From the IMG/VR virus record IMGVR_UViG_3300037672_001241, positions 1 to 35,955 of that record: 35,955 nt of DNA; one strand, 5' to 3'. This document shows, piece after piece, positions 18,101-25,764 of this stretch. Position numbers and translations under genes: made by a program. Each line of letters starts with the position of its first letter. Within the stretch, counting starts at the first letter, position 1. The DNA comes from a virus. The notes under the pieces were generated by a model. It did no database searches. It was not told the DNA's origin and saw only the letters and a list, made by a program, of their open reading frames with translations.

Positions 18101-21100
18101 ACAGTATCTTATAATTCTCATCTGGTATGAATTTTGATCCTGACTTGGATCCTGGAGACACACTATCTGTCAATATTTTTATGTTGTCCTTATCTGTGAA
18201 TCCTCCTAACTTGTATACCAACTGCACACTTAAATTTTTCATCTTGTCATGATAGAAGACCTTGCTGTCTAGGTTCCTCGAAATCAAATAGTTGACCACA
18301 AACGGTTGGTAACCCGCTGTTTGATATCTGGTTGTTACACCTGTTGCTAGGTTTATCTCTGTTTCTAGATGGTATTTGGCTGTTGCCAGTGTTTTCCTAA
18401 TACCAGTGTCTGAGTCGATCTGATTTCCGGATACGTTTGTTGATAGCCTCGATGGATCAAAAAGATTAGAGAAAAATTTTGCTGGTTTAGTTAAAGCCAA
18501 TGTCTTTATTACTGTGAATGGATAGGCACTAGATCTCCTCCATGCCGTTTCAGATGGCGCCTGGTCGCCGAATTTCCAAGCGTTCTGTCTTCCCGGTATA
18601 TCAAAATTATCCACAAGTCCTGCCGCCAATGGGTCTAGTAGGTTACCAGATGCGTCTACAGGAAGGTAGTCTTTGATCAAAGGCTTGCCGTATCTGCCTG
18701 GTTCTGTCGCCACAGCATTCCATAACACATCATTACCCGAAGTATATGGAGCCGTTCCGTACGTTGCGTCCCAATCCGTAGGCTTCTCTGAATGGCCAAA
18801 CATCTCCCATGGTCTAATGTGTGGAGCGTCCGTGTCATAGAAATATTTGTATATGCCTCTCCAGTATCCTGCTAGATTTTCATTGATTAATCTTCCTTTG
18901 GATCTGCTGTAATTGTATGTGAAGGGTGATCCTTCTGTGAATGTTGTGTTATTGATATACTGCACATTGTTACGGCCTGCCCACTGATAGAAGTCAGGTC
19001 CCATTACATTGTCTATTTCTTGAAGTGTGTATTCCGTTGATGTGAAAGCACTAGGCAAAACATCATGTATGTCCACTAGTGTGGCATCGTATGGCACTTT
19101 TATATTGTTGTAGATTCTTTTCTCTAATTCCAATATCAAATCATCGCGTTCGTCTCCATACGCTTTTATAATAGAACCATCGTGCTTCCTTATCACTGCT
19201 GTGTCTGTGAGATATGTTGTATCTGTGAATGTCTCAGGAGTGAACTTGGGATACATTCCGAGTTTTGTTGGAGATGGTGGCATGTAACTGCCTAATGTAT
19301 TAGCATAGTCCTTGATCACTACCTTGTCACCCTCTGCTAGTGCCTTGCTGATGTTAATACTATCATCTGTTGTGCTGAAAGTGTAATCCGTTCCTAGTAA
19401 TAGTTGGGCTCCGTTGAGGTAAACGTATACCGCTCTGTTGCTTAATGTTGTAATATCGTGTTGCAAATCCAGTGCATATTCTGTCTGTGATGCACCCAAC
19501 ACAGTGTATGATCTTTTTGAGACGTTTTCTCCCCAACCTATCATGTCCTCATAGTAGAATGGGAAAGTACTGTTCCTGCCTGGAGTTATTGCTGGAATAA
19601 TTTCATCAACCCTGTCGGCCGCATCTCCTTCGTATGCCGTCCCAACAGCGTGTGTCAAGAATGCATTGTACCATTTCTCATATTCTTGTGTCGCATAATC
19701 AACAGAAGTCACGAAGTTTGCTTCTTGATCTACTAGATTGAATATGGCGGGTAGTAATGGTCCTTCGTGCTGTTGTATGCTACCTCCCTTGAGTCTCGCA
19801 TCTGGTTTATCTCTTAGGTTGGATGTTCCTGGGATCGCACCTGTGACATCTTGATTCCTGTCAAATATGTTACGCACATGATTTAGGATCTGTCCAAACG
19901 TGAATGTTCCCAACTGTTCGTTGAGACTGTTTGTTGCTAGATTTTCTGGTATCTCGTAGATTCCTTTGTCGGCAACTTTGTCAGCAATGCTGTGCCCTGC
20001 AATCCTGATCTGATCGTCGACCTCCAGTGCTTTGTTGAATTTAACGTATTTGTTTTTTGTTCCTGTTTCAATGGTATAATCTGTTGTCACCGTTTTCCTC
20101 GTACCGTTGACCGATACCGATAGTTCAAGATCTGTTAGGTCCGCTGAATCCTTGTAGAAATCAATAGGAAACAACTGTGTCTCTGTTGCATCTACTATGA
20201 ATGTACGTATTACACGTTGTTTGCTTTCGGATGTTCTCTTGATCCACGCACTACGTGAGTTGTGTGTTGACCTGCCTGTTGTGTAGTGCAAGTGTCCTTC
20301 CGCTAAATTTTTCGTGATTGTGTTCGTATCACTCTTGTAAGTGAACGTTCCTGACGTGTGGTCTGACTCGAAGACAATGTCTCCCACATTGTTAATGGTG
20401 TTATACTTGACCTTGATCCCTAACACCGTGTCTGTTGTGGCTGTGTCTGATGTTGCGAAAGCAAAGACCTTTGCTCCTGCGAAAGTTGAATTTGGATAAG
20501 TCGTTGCATCGTCAAACGAAGTGTGGTCGTTATCAAACATACCAAACAACGGCTGTTGGTTTACACCTGTCTTTTCCTGTGCTTCTACGAAAGATTCAGT
20601 ATCACTGTCATAACGGAAAGTCTTACCTTGGTTCGTTGTCCCAAACTCGATGAATATAGAATCATCGTTGGTAGGAGTTGCATCGGAGGCCTCGGTTAGA
20701 TTTATTACTTGTGTGGAGTCACCCGCTGTAACAAAATTGACCTCGTATATCTTGTCCTTTACTAGAGGATCCGTGTCTGCCGCGAACACAACTCTCATTC
20801 CGTCAGCAAGTGCAAGTCCGTCAATGATGTAACCGGTCTGTTTGACCACTGTGCTGAATGCGTCGGTGGTGACTGTGTCATACAGCGTCACAGATTTCTT
20901 GGCCACTGTGCCATGATTATACAGTGCAAGTCCAGAGTCAAATTCTATTATGGGTCTCTTTGCCCTGTCATCCTCGTCTAGAGTCGGCGTGAAACCACTG
21001 AACTTTGCAGTGTCCTCTATGATGGACCTGTGGAACCACCTGTTGTATCTAGACCAAGCGTTCCGGTCTTGCGAGTCCCTTTTGATTGTCATGTAATCTT

Positions 21101-22262
21101 TTGTATCTGGTGTGTAATATGCCTTTGCATATGGTCGTGAATCGTATCCTGCTTGATCATACAGTACAGTCGACTCGGTTGCATATGAACCTGGTGTGAT
21201 TAGATCCTCAACATCTGTAAGCGTTATGGCATCACCGACACCCTCAACATAGTACTCCTTGTCTTGATACGAACTTAAAACCAAAGAGTTCTTAAACTTT
21301 ATTTTCATGCCGTTTGAAAGATCTAGAGTTCTTAGACTGTAATTTTTTGCACCCACAATGTCGTCCTCGACATTTATCGCTGTAGTGCTTGTGGCATCTT
21401 TTATCTGTAGGATGCCGTACATGGCGTCATGATTGCCACACTGATAATATAAAGTGTTTGGTACACCCGACGTGGGTACTGTGAATGTTACTGTCCCGTA
21501 ATCTGCACCGTTGTTGGTCACACCTGTGTCAAATATGGTTGACGTTGATCCGTCCAATGCAACCTTGCTCTTGTATGGTTCAGTCATTATCCAGAACGGA
21601 TGTCCTTTGGCATTTACGTCAAACTTGTAAGTGTTACCCCTGTATAGTGTCAGTATGGGATTGTTTTCGTTCTCCCTGTGTGTAAAGTTGTAGGCACCTT
21701 GTGCCAAGTTCTCAACTGAATATTCTATAACCGCACTGGGTCCAACGGAATCTATCTCTATCGCCCCAGGACCTTCTGGTATCCAATAGTACTCTCTGTA
21801 ATTGACCAACTTGTCGTAGTCTATTGCCGGATTCCAACTGTACACAGTCTCTTTGTTGAGCCTGTCATGGTTGTCGACCTTGCCACCTAAGTACTTGATC
21901 TGATTTATGTAGTCGTCATAGGTCCCTGTAAACTTCACTTGGTCTTCTGGATTTACAGAAGTGGTGTCCTTGTCAGTGTATGTCACGGCAGGCTCTAGTT
22001 GATATGCGAACCTGTCCTTACTGGTTGCACTTATGTACCTGTCAGTGACCTGTCGTGTGTAGGCGTCCTGTCTACCTATGTGACCGTCAAGCCTCTCTAG
22101 TGCACCTTTCTGCACCAATGGATCCATTGTGCTGGCTAGGAATCTTTGGTTGGCATCTGTTCTGTAGAAGGCAGGTAGGTGTTGCACAGTCCGTCTGTAC
22201 TCGTTGGTGCCCTGTTTGACAACTTCGTTATTGGTAAGTGCGTTTATGGGATTGTCTGCCAT
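9195..22262 (-). CDS. Giant multidomain virion protein at the gp7 position (4355 aa)
   Basis: A single uninterrupted frame of 13 kb directly follows gp6, where T4 has gp7 (1032 aa). The N-terminus (YRRTVQHLPAFYRTDANQRF) is followed by: a cupredoxin-like segment with H221, C275, H278, M281; a WxxxxxYxxGDxVxYxGxxYxA module near 1664; seven FG-GAP-like repeats at about 2095-2545; a DWLFKTSF...YINEVKPFHTK region near 3114-3168; a GSGYEVAPTVTV/GANYTTTPTIVL repeat pair (about 3230-3370) interrupted by an HSHTF insertion; and a second YxxxDLLRxxxxLYKV module near 3411. About 900 C-terminal residues are beta-sandwich-like units opening with GDGSTxxF. The start forms TAATG with the gp6 stop, preceded by AGGA. 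It is probably a baseplate wedge or peripheral scaffold carrying adhesive domains. The gp7 assignment rests on gene order only. Confidence 0.85.
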   Translation of the reverse strand: MADNPINALTNNEVVKQGTNEYRRTVQHLPAFYRTDANQRFLASTMDPLVQKGALERLDGHIGRQDAYTRQVTDRYISATSKDRFAYQLEPAVTYTDKDTTSVNPEDQVKFTGTYDDYINQIKYLGGKVDNHDRLNKETVYSWNPAIDYDKLVNYREYYWIPEGPGAIEIDSVGPSAVIEYSVENLAQGAYNFTHRENENNPILTLYRGNTYKFDVNAKGHPFWIMTEPYKSKVALDGSTSTIFDTGVTNNGADYGTVTFTVPTSGVPNTLYYQCGNHDAMYGILQIKDATSTTAINVEDDIVGAKNYSLRTLDLSNGMKIKFKNSLVLSSYQDKEYYVEGVGDAITLTDVEDLITPGSYATESTVLYDQAGYDSRPYAKAYYTPDTKDYMTIKRDSQDRNAWSRYNRWFHRSIIEDTAKFSGFTPTLDEDDRAKRPIIEFDSGLALYNHGTVAKKSVTLYDTVTTDAFSTVVKQTGYIIDGLALADGMRVVFAADTDPLVKDKIYEVNFVTAGDSTQVINLTEASDATPTNDDSIFIEFGTTNQGKTFRYDSDTESFVEAQEKTGVNQQPLFGMFDNDHTSFDDATTYPNSTFAGAKVFAFATSDTATTDTVLGIKVKYNTINNVGDIVFESDHTSGTFTYKSDTNTITKNLAEGHLHYTTGRSTHNSRSAWIKRTSESKQRVIRTFIVDATETQLFPIDFYKDSADLTDLELSVSVNGTRKTVTTDYTIETGTKNKYVKFNKALEVDDQIRIAGHSIADKVADKGIYEIPENLATNSLNEQLGTFTFGQILNHVRNIFDRNQDVTGAIPGTSNLRDKPDARLKGGSIQQHEGPLLPAIFNLVDQEANFVTSVDYATQEYEKWYNAFLTHAVGTAYEGDAADRVDEIIPAITPGRNSTFPFYYEDMIGWGENVSKRSYTVLGASQTEYALDLQHDITTLSNRAVYVYLNGAQLLLGTDYTFSTTDDSINISKALAEGDKVVIKDYANTLGSYMPPSPTKLGMYPKFTPETFTDTTYLTDTAVIRKHDGSIIKAYGDERDDLILELEKRIYNNIKVPYDATLVDIHDVLPSAFTSTEYTLQEIDNVMGPDFYQWAGRNNVQYINNTTFTEGSPFTYNYSRSKGRLINENLAGYWRGIYKYFYDTDAPHIRPWEMFGHSEKPTDWDATYGTAPYTSGNDVLWNAVATEPGRYGKPLIKDYLPVDASGNLLDPLAAGLVDNFDIPGRQNAWKFGDQAPSETAWRRSSAYPFTVIKTLALTKPAKFFSNLFDPSRLSTNVSGNQIDSDTGIRKTLATAKYHLETEINLATGVTTRYQTAGYQPFVVNYLISRNLDSKVFYHDKMKNLSVQLVYKLGGFTDKDNIKILTDSVSPGSKSGSKFIPDENYKILFRTSNPVESFQYSGVLIEKNTDISGDGSTVLGGYKVLGYSTTKPYFNFNYPTKTTTANAVSVEGSTVVRQYTTYQQTTQTIPYGYVFNTIQDVADFLFGYGHWLESQGFRFNKFSTELKETLNWANAVREFLFWTTQEWEPGSAVTVSPAADGFELDTNNSIVGKLRNLAGDYSLLDSGGRKIDISEISTKRIGKTFELGIKSDTIGLYNVALNTVQKEHVLLFDNSTVFADIIYDPFTGFRQQRLKLVGWKTAEWNGDYYAPGFVFDAAQVTYWTANTDYRIGDSVEYQGKFYVAKINQNSGQTFETANWTLKDEKPAPQLIPNFEYKIAQFNDFYELETNNFDESQQQLAQRLTGYQSRDYLENLFVNDVSQYKFYQGYIREKGTQNAIDKILKAKYEGEDITLDLYPEWMIRAGNFGNTDSIENIQIILKDDEIKADPQSIELLDTSNDTIDYARSDAIVKDNFYYKPVEYTASDTFKKLDYTKEGVSSDTAQVFKTAGYPQLQQVQHTAFNIEEILNLDMNAITKNDLVWVANKSNKDWDVFRITNAGIKIADLHLINDAAQLEITFTGSHNLTAGSPTTQADYFGISNSEEITLNGVYQVSSIPDHKTVIIDYDGNVGFIPALEDGSTADSYGNIYKFVSVRLASMDNVNDLIDFENYTDKDDAIEQPGDKVFADADSSGLWRVYEKQDPYTTAIVLSPDASTAEQEFGHRIVARNDGRTVIVSAPGKGQGEVNFLFRSSAEAGTTLQTQSTATMTDNNDNTSRLGESLSISTDENFVVAGAPYTNAVGADGSTRFIDSGLVKIYIWDPSTFKYGLLDTVRGPTDGSTLNENANFGWAHKVSEPGTSSVRATPDKYMFVSAPGHDNDRGRVYMYTWGVGADGSTYDTWTQDYTIEAPAGGSGQRFGHRVQANDNGDILAVSSLAPGNAGKVEIFIKTSQSNDGSTQNSFALAQTLTGAASDGSSLNTAFGDSIVMSNDGTTLIIGAPGVDGTSHPDSGAVYYYKWNADDSTNTYTLQQTISAPESSTNMKFGTSLSLNSNGTRAVIGAERFATDREMKFDAGETTFDLQDTNIVDSNTESGGAFTMTMYNTKFVVDDRLITDNVTANDDFGRGVCMIDNTVLVGAPKDDGHTTSDGSTKVVNDGTVACYDLTVNGEYAWKNLVTETTLMDTDKLGKVFEFDNKSKQLRDYYDLYDPVKGRILGVADREINIKTAWDPATYNVGDNANTSTPWADEHIGEVWWNLSTVKWLWYEQDTQEYKANHWGQTFPGSSIDIYEWVESTLLPSQWDNRIEGSATKISGTALYGDDSQYTVVQKYDSKLDTFVNYYYYWVKGKTSMPSITDKRDRHTHQHRKNTVAFVANLITNPGAFDYKYYSVTDTNKFILNNTRNLVNDDIVLNMDIRTNTFEGDSHSVWKLVREGDADYRPGTVIETRWWDSLIGKNSSGDLVPDPDQPLNERYGNNTRPRQSWYVDRYDALKEIIDYANTVLKKSQLVGQINLTNLDSKDPEPTAQSLEWDASVDTYAELTYINTADISGTANYLVKADETANNYWAIYQWTGTEWTRTKLQTYNTSAYWSYVDWYGTDPEIHEMIHSENTPIDKQVTFQYELDSLDLAVGKHVKVTSADTGGWKLFMKTATGWTNVGTENGTIRLSTKLYDYTQDATGYAGADNFDDNFFDQEPSIETRKVLTALRDDLFTNELAVEYNTLFFTGLRKVLSEQTYVDWLFKTSFINAKNSVRQLDQRKTYTTGTDSWIESYINEVKPFHTKLREYRLGYDKTETQDGLYSDFDNPTFYDATTGKIRALNVNSDTDKLTEYPYQMWYDYHKKYVQSITVTSGGSGYEVAPTVTVLGGTVGSTGPFQIQGTSSSGASSGTFGYYYPLFTSEQQSNIWDTQNGGSGASHSHTFTEHSGVTFYMPDSKIANHGLSTKSGDFKMYVTPATTAATATATIQDGAVTKITVTGVGANYTTTPTIVLTGGKTDGSAPTDRAKAYANLNNDLVRDFDTTIKFDRVSSTSRVVDWAASTAYAYNDLLRHNNQLYKVTNAFTSSTDFDDNIGSVYKVYGNETGLTAADRTKGFYTPGSGMPGNELDQVMTGVDYGGTMVTGLLFSQEAGWDKAGWYDFPWDNYGDSRVKAFRADGSTAAYTFDTAPATTEVYQVYLTQDDSTRKKLSDVIRGDGSTATFTISETPEENALVEFIPFDDDGVLTPTDDRTLDSIVKGGLFTSALGHAPSDIVLEGDDFVSPDTSYAPEETVPGQLFDTLDIKVYTSPESGVPFISEMNHRGNGSTTTYSIGDYPGTLGSVTVAVDGVVKKGSALDSTVSDYTINVGNKTITFDTAPANHSIISTKVFAISGENYRVLNSFTGDGSTTLFLTSTRGEFNLDSTSSDLYVTIDGVPTTAYSTTTTANTITVVFDSAPAASSYIQIAGFNKSTTSTRSFASVRNEAITYDGSTNRYTLTYPPGAIGPLSGLTLIELNGKMLRGPDISYHLGDGTTLNYDFNNLERVGVVESTADTTSKTTDTTTETADEFVDATLGEDSTIDPIKSITSASQIQVHVNGVEQILDTDYTVNLGNGVFTADVATASADTSATTADSAGSPDRISFVTAPSANDLIAITTLVDFQYYNEGTDIIINPTQLASDGNSISLNDVISVTTFNNALGMKLRRETLEGQGDAVFNLRFDPLNASYMYVWLNGQQLIQGHDYTVNRNLITVTGKTITSSDRIDVMYFALDTAVASTGFRIFKDMLNRTFYKRISKTSTTKLTIDMTVGTQTMTVEDATLLPSPNVSANFPGVVFVDKERIEYFTKSGNTLGQLKRGTLGTGIKEHGSGTEVVDASGTQTIPYADTVYTNTFTGDGSTSTFALSQAPSSASELDIFIGGQRLLLTSEDGSTINYSVDGSTTAVTLSSTPASGTQVKILHKKGQVWYTALDGNPADGKGLQASGTQQAKFIANEPTNAPE
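14620..15985 (-). other. Seven FG-GAP-like repeats in the giant protein (putative beta-propeller)
   Basis: About 450 residues hold seven units starting with F-G or L-G and containing a buried strand followed by GAP, SAPG or related: EFGHRIVARNDG/SAPG; RLGESLSIST/GAP; NFGWAHKV/SAPG; RFGHRVQANDNG/SLAPG; AFGDSIVMSNDG/GAPG; KFGTSLSLNSNG/GAE; DFGRGVCM/GAP. Seven such units match an integrin-alpha-type seven-bladed propeller. Calcium-binding DxDxDG loops are not obvious. Confidence 0.65.
21390..21740 (-). other. Cupredoxin-like segment near the N-terminus of the giant protein
   Basis: Residues about 175-290 run from NPILTLYRGNTYKF through GHPFWI and GTVTFTVP to LYYQCGNHDAMYGIL. H221, C275, H278 and M281 are in the order and rough spacing of type-1 copper ligands in plastocyanin-like domains. 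Similar CxxHxxMxG segments occur in marine phage virion proteins. Copper binding is not shown by sequence alone. Confidence 0.55.
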
Positions 22263-25200
22263 TAGTATCCTGATCCACTACTGCCGGAACTTGAACTTGA
22301 ACCGGTACCTGTTGTAGTAGAGCCTGACACTGCTGATCCTGATGTGGTGTTTGTTGTGGTGGTTGATGTTGACGTTACCACTGAACCCGAAGCCGCTAAT
22401 TGATTGGCTCCTAGTGCTGTAATAATTGAAACATCATCAACGGTGGCCCCACTGATAAAAATTTCGTCTGCCGCGGAATTGATCTGGAACAGAGACCCAA
22501 ATGTCTGTCCTGCTTGGTTAGGTACAATCACTGCTGTAAGCAAATCTGGTGCAAGTTGATTGTGTATGTAAGCGGCTAGTTCTGTAAAATAAAATGCGTC
22601 TCCAAAATCCCAGTTGTCCAGTGCAAAGAATTCATTTATCGCGGCAATGACCCTGGTCTTTATCACTGCATCTGACACATTGGTCTTAGGATTTTTGACA
22701 ACTTTGAACGTTGCCTGTAGTTGTTCTTCTGCATTTGAACCAAAAAGTATTTTGTATTTCACAGGATGGTATATTATTTGATCTGACAATGATTTCAAGG
22801 GGTTGAGTGTGCCAGAGTAATTGATTCTCAATTGGTCTGCTGTAGATATAGTTGGTTTGCTCCCACCATCTTTCAACCAAATTCTGAACAAGTTATCATA
22901 TGTTCTCTCCAACAGATACACATCAACAATGTTTGACACGCTTGGATCTATTCTTGTTTCTTGACCTGCGTGATGTTTGTATTGGAAACTTATTGATCCT
23001 CTGCCTCTCCTTGCAGTGTAATCTGTGGTTGTAGAAAGTGTGTTTGTTGTCGAACTGTAGCTCTTTATGACATCCTCACTGTCGTCATAGAAGTAAAACA
23101 ACTGTCCGTCTGTGTAGGAAGATGTATTAAGATTAATATCTGCTTCATTTTGCGAAACTACGAAATTAGTTGCCGCGTATGGTCTAGATCTCTCTATGTT
23201 GTCATAGGAAGTATAGTTTTCGAAGAAAACAAATTTAGTAGATTCAGAAAGCGTTGGCTCAACGTATATGTCAAACAGCTCAGGATTATCCACTACACCG
23301 TCGTCGTCATCATCAAAGAACCCTACTTTAACTTTTCTGTTGTCTTGGAAACCATCTGCTTCCGTTACTACATCAACAACTTGCCAAGTAATAGGATATC
23401 CAACACTGTTTCCTGTTGACACAATGCTGTTTGTTTTCAATATTTTTACTGTGTCCTTAACACTTTTCCCTGTAGTGTAATCGTAAATTTTTTCTTCTAC
23501 ATCGTAATGGAATTTATTCTGTGACTCTGATTCGAACAGGTAATCTAATTTCCTGTACTGTACTGTGTAAGTGTTTCCGTCGTTCGTGAATTTGAACCAC
23601 CAACTTGTGTCTGCATTTGTGCTTGTAACTGAACCTGCATTGGCCAGACTGAACACAGCACTAGTGCTTAGATTTGTTGACGTGATAACTTTCCAAGTTT
23701 CTGAGTCAACATCGTATCTTAGACCAAACTCCTCGTATGCTTCAATCCTGTTTATTAGATCCGCTTCTAGTGTTGCAGAAAATGATGTGGTTAAATTTGG
23801 TATAATTGCATTCACCACTGAACCAGCAGGTACTATACTGTTTAGTGTTACTGGGCCTTCTCCTGATTCGAGATCTCCTGCTCCAGCATTTGCTCCATCA
23901 AGCACCACTGCACCAATTTTGGCCCATGCTCTGTCTTCGGCATTGTCTGTGGTTGATGTGACCAATGTACCATTCAAGAATTTCCTTGTGTCCGGTGAAG
24001 TAAATTTAACCAAAGCACCTGGTTTTGCAAACTTTAGGTTTGATGTCGCTGAATCTCCGATAACCAATGCACCACCTGAAGTGAAATAACCTGTGTTGGT
24101 GTTAGTTGATGTAGTTGTTGAATTCCACGTTGCCGAAAGTGTGCTGGCATCTTTCGTGCCATACTTCAGATAGTAGAACTGCCTAGCGTATGCTTCTTTT
24201 AATTTTGCTTCAACTGATGTGTCTAGTGTCGACTGTATGTCGCTCCTGTTGTTGAAGGTGAAAGTGAACTGCTGTACACTTTCTTCCCTGTATAATATTC
24301 CGTCCTCTGCGAACACGTTAACATTGGAGTACGCACCTGTCGGATCTAGGATCTCTTTTGCCCTTGATATGCCAGATGCTGACCTGTTCACGGATCTCAC
24401 TTTCACTATCTCCTGTGATGCACTCAAAGGCACAACCTGGTAGTCCTCTGCTGTGATCATCCTGTTCTGGCTGTAATAAACCTGTGCCGCTTTTTCTTTT
24501 ATGGAATCGTTTGACTCTGTTGCGGCTGAATTGTAAACACTGGCTTTTAGGCTAACGCTCATGCTCAATGACTGCTGTGCACCGTTGGCATCCGTGTAAG
24601 GCACAGTCAACTGTATGTTCTGCATGTCTGACGACTGTATGGCATACTTGGCATTGTCGCTGACCCTATAGTATGACCTAAAACTTCCAGAAGGAATGTT
24701 TGAGAAGTTGCCATCTCCAAACACAAGGTCAATCGCGTCGTCGTTCTTGGTCACCACGTTGTAGGTGTTCCTCTCTGCTTTGGACAGTGAATTGTATATC
24801 GCATTGTTACCTGACAGCGAAGGTACTTTCGTCCATGATTGTAATAATTGTCCAAATTGATCTAACTTGTATAGCCACACGTCAGTGTCGTTGATGTTGG
24901 ATGCATCCAAAGATTTTACATAATTGGTCACAGAGCTGTCAACAGTGAAATCTGACTGCTGTAGATTGCCCTGTTTGAACAGGAAGAAGAATCCTGTGTT
25001 GTTCGAACTGTCTCCGGAACCATCTGCCCTGTACGTATATGTCAGTCCCGTACCCGGTATTGGTGATGCTTCATATATAGAATCTGAATCTGTCATGGTG
25101 CTTGGCACTATCTCGAATGATCTTGACACGCCTCCCACTGACTTCTGGAATTTAAATATGGGTAGATCCAATTGGTTTGAACTTAATGTGTAGACCTCTG

Positions 25201-25750
25201 TGCTAATACCACCTATAGTATCTGATTCCCTAGGGTTACCAAAAAGTTGTCCCGTCTGGTTGGCCGCATTAAGTATCGCTGTGAATTGTTCTCTGTAATT
25301 GGCATTGGCTGAATCATTCCATATGATCGATGAATTTGCTAGGTTCGTTCCTGTGCTGTCCTGCACATCCTGTGTTGTGGATATTGAATCTATCTTCAAC
25401 AACCCTGTTGCTGGTTTATTTCTCTTGGCGTTGTAGTTGATCAATCTTGCTAATCTTAGAACACTGTTCCTTCTCTCCGCGGTCTCCAGGAAGTTCTCCC
25501 TAGCGTTCAAGTCAACCCTGAAAGAAAGTGCCTGTGAGATGTATGCTATAAGATCTATCAGAGCCACGTACTCAGAACTCTCAACGAAATCATTGAAGTC
25601 ATCCGGGTAGTTCTCCTTGAGATACGCAACCATGGTCCTTCTCAGTGTCTCGAAGTCGTAACTTTTGAAATCCGCCTGTTGGAAAGCCTGGTAGATCTTT
25701 CTCCAATCTTCCGCTACTAGTAATCTGTTCTGTCTATCTGTTGTGGCCAT
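22262..25750 (-). CDS. gp6: Baseplate wedge subunit gp6 (1162 aa)
   Basis: The N-terminal 130 residues (LRRTMVAYLKENYPDDFNDF, EYVALIDLIAYISQAL, ENFLETAERRNSVLRLARLI, then KRNKPATG) are the hallmark of the gp6 family of T4-like phages. gp6 dimers form the ring that ties the baseplate wedges together. At 1162 aa it is far longer than T4 gp6 (660 aa), with added beta-rich central sequence. Around residues 1020-1090, YKILFGSNAEEQLQATFKV and FALDNWDFGDAFYFTELAAY resemble the conserved C-terminal half of the family. A disordered Ser/Thr/Gly tail (about 1120-1162) ends SGSGY. The start codon lies within a perfect palindrome and has no Shine-Dalgarno. The stop overlaps the start of the giant gene as TAATG. 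Confidence 0.9.
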   Translation of the reverse strand: MATTDRQNRLLVAEDWRKIYQAFQQADFKSYDFETLRRTMVAYLKENYPDDFNDFVESSEYVALIDLIAYISQALSFRVDLNARENFLETAERRNSVLRLARLINYNAKRNKPATGLLKIDSISTTQDVQDSTGTNLANSSIIWNDSANANYREQFTAILNAANQTGQLFGNPRESDTIGGISTEVYTLSSNQLDLPIFKFQKSVGGVSRSFEIVPSTMTDSDSIYEASPIPGTGLTYTYRADGSGDSSNNTGFFFLFKQGNLQQSDFTVDSSVTNYVKSLDASNINDTDVWLYKLDQFGQLLQSWTKVPSLSGNNAIYNSLSKAERNTYNVVTKNDDAIDLVFGDGNFSNIPSGSFRSYYRVSDNAKYAIQSSDMQNIQLTVPYTDANGAQQSLSMSVSLKASVYNSAATESNDSIKEKAAQVYYSQNRMITAEDYQVVPLSASQEIVKVRSVNRSASGISRAKEILDPTGAYSNVNVFAEDGILYREESVQQFTFTFNNRSDIQSTLDTSVEAKLKEAYARQFYYLKYGTKDASTLSATWNSTTTSTNTNTGYFTSGGALVIGDSATSNLKFAKPGALVKFTSPDTRKFLNGTLVTSTTDNAEDRAWAKIGAVVLDGANAGAGDLESGEGPVTLNSIVPAGSVVNAIIPNLTTSFSATLEADLINRIEAYEEFGLRYDVDSETWKVITSTNLSTSAVFSLANAGSVTSTNADTSWWFKFTNDGNTYTVQYRKLDYLFESESQNKFHYDVEEKIYDYTTGKSVKDTVKILKTNSIVSTGNSVGYPITWQVVDVVTEADGFQDNRKVKVGFFDDDDDGVVDNPELFDIYVEPTLSESTKFVFFENYTSYDNIERSRPYAATNFVVSQNEADINLNTSSYTDGQLFYFYDDSEDVIKSYSSTTNTLSTTTDYTARRGRGSISFQYKHHAGQETRIDPSVSNIVDVYLLERTYDNLFRIWLKDGGSKPTISTADQLRINYSGTLNPLKSLSDQIIYHPVKYKILFGSNAEEQLQATFKVVKNPKTNVSDAVIKTRVIAAINEFFALDNWDFGDAFYFTELAAYIHNQLAPDLLTAVIVPNQAGQTFGSLFQINSAADEIFISGATVDDVSIITALGANQLAASGSVVTSTSTTTTNTTSGSAVSGSTTTGTGSSSSSGSSGSGY

Positions 25751-25763
25751 TGTAATTACAATG
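25748..25763. promoter_or_regulatory. Perfect 16-bp palindrome covering the gp6 start codon
   Basis: The sequence CATTGTAATTACAATG is identical on both strands, and its last three bases on the minus strand are the gp6 ATG (25750-25748). In RNA it can fold as a 6-bp stem with an AAUU loop that pairs the start codon. It may be an RNA element controlling gp6 translation or a protein-binding operator; no protein is suggested. Confidence 0.55.
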
Positions 25764-25764
25764 A

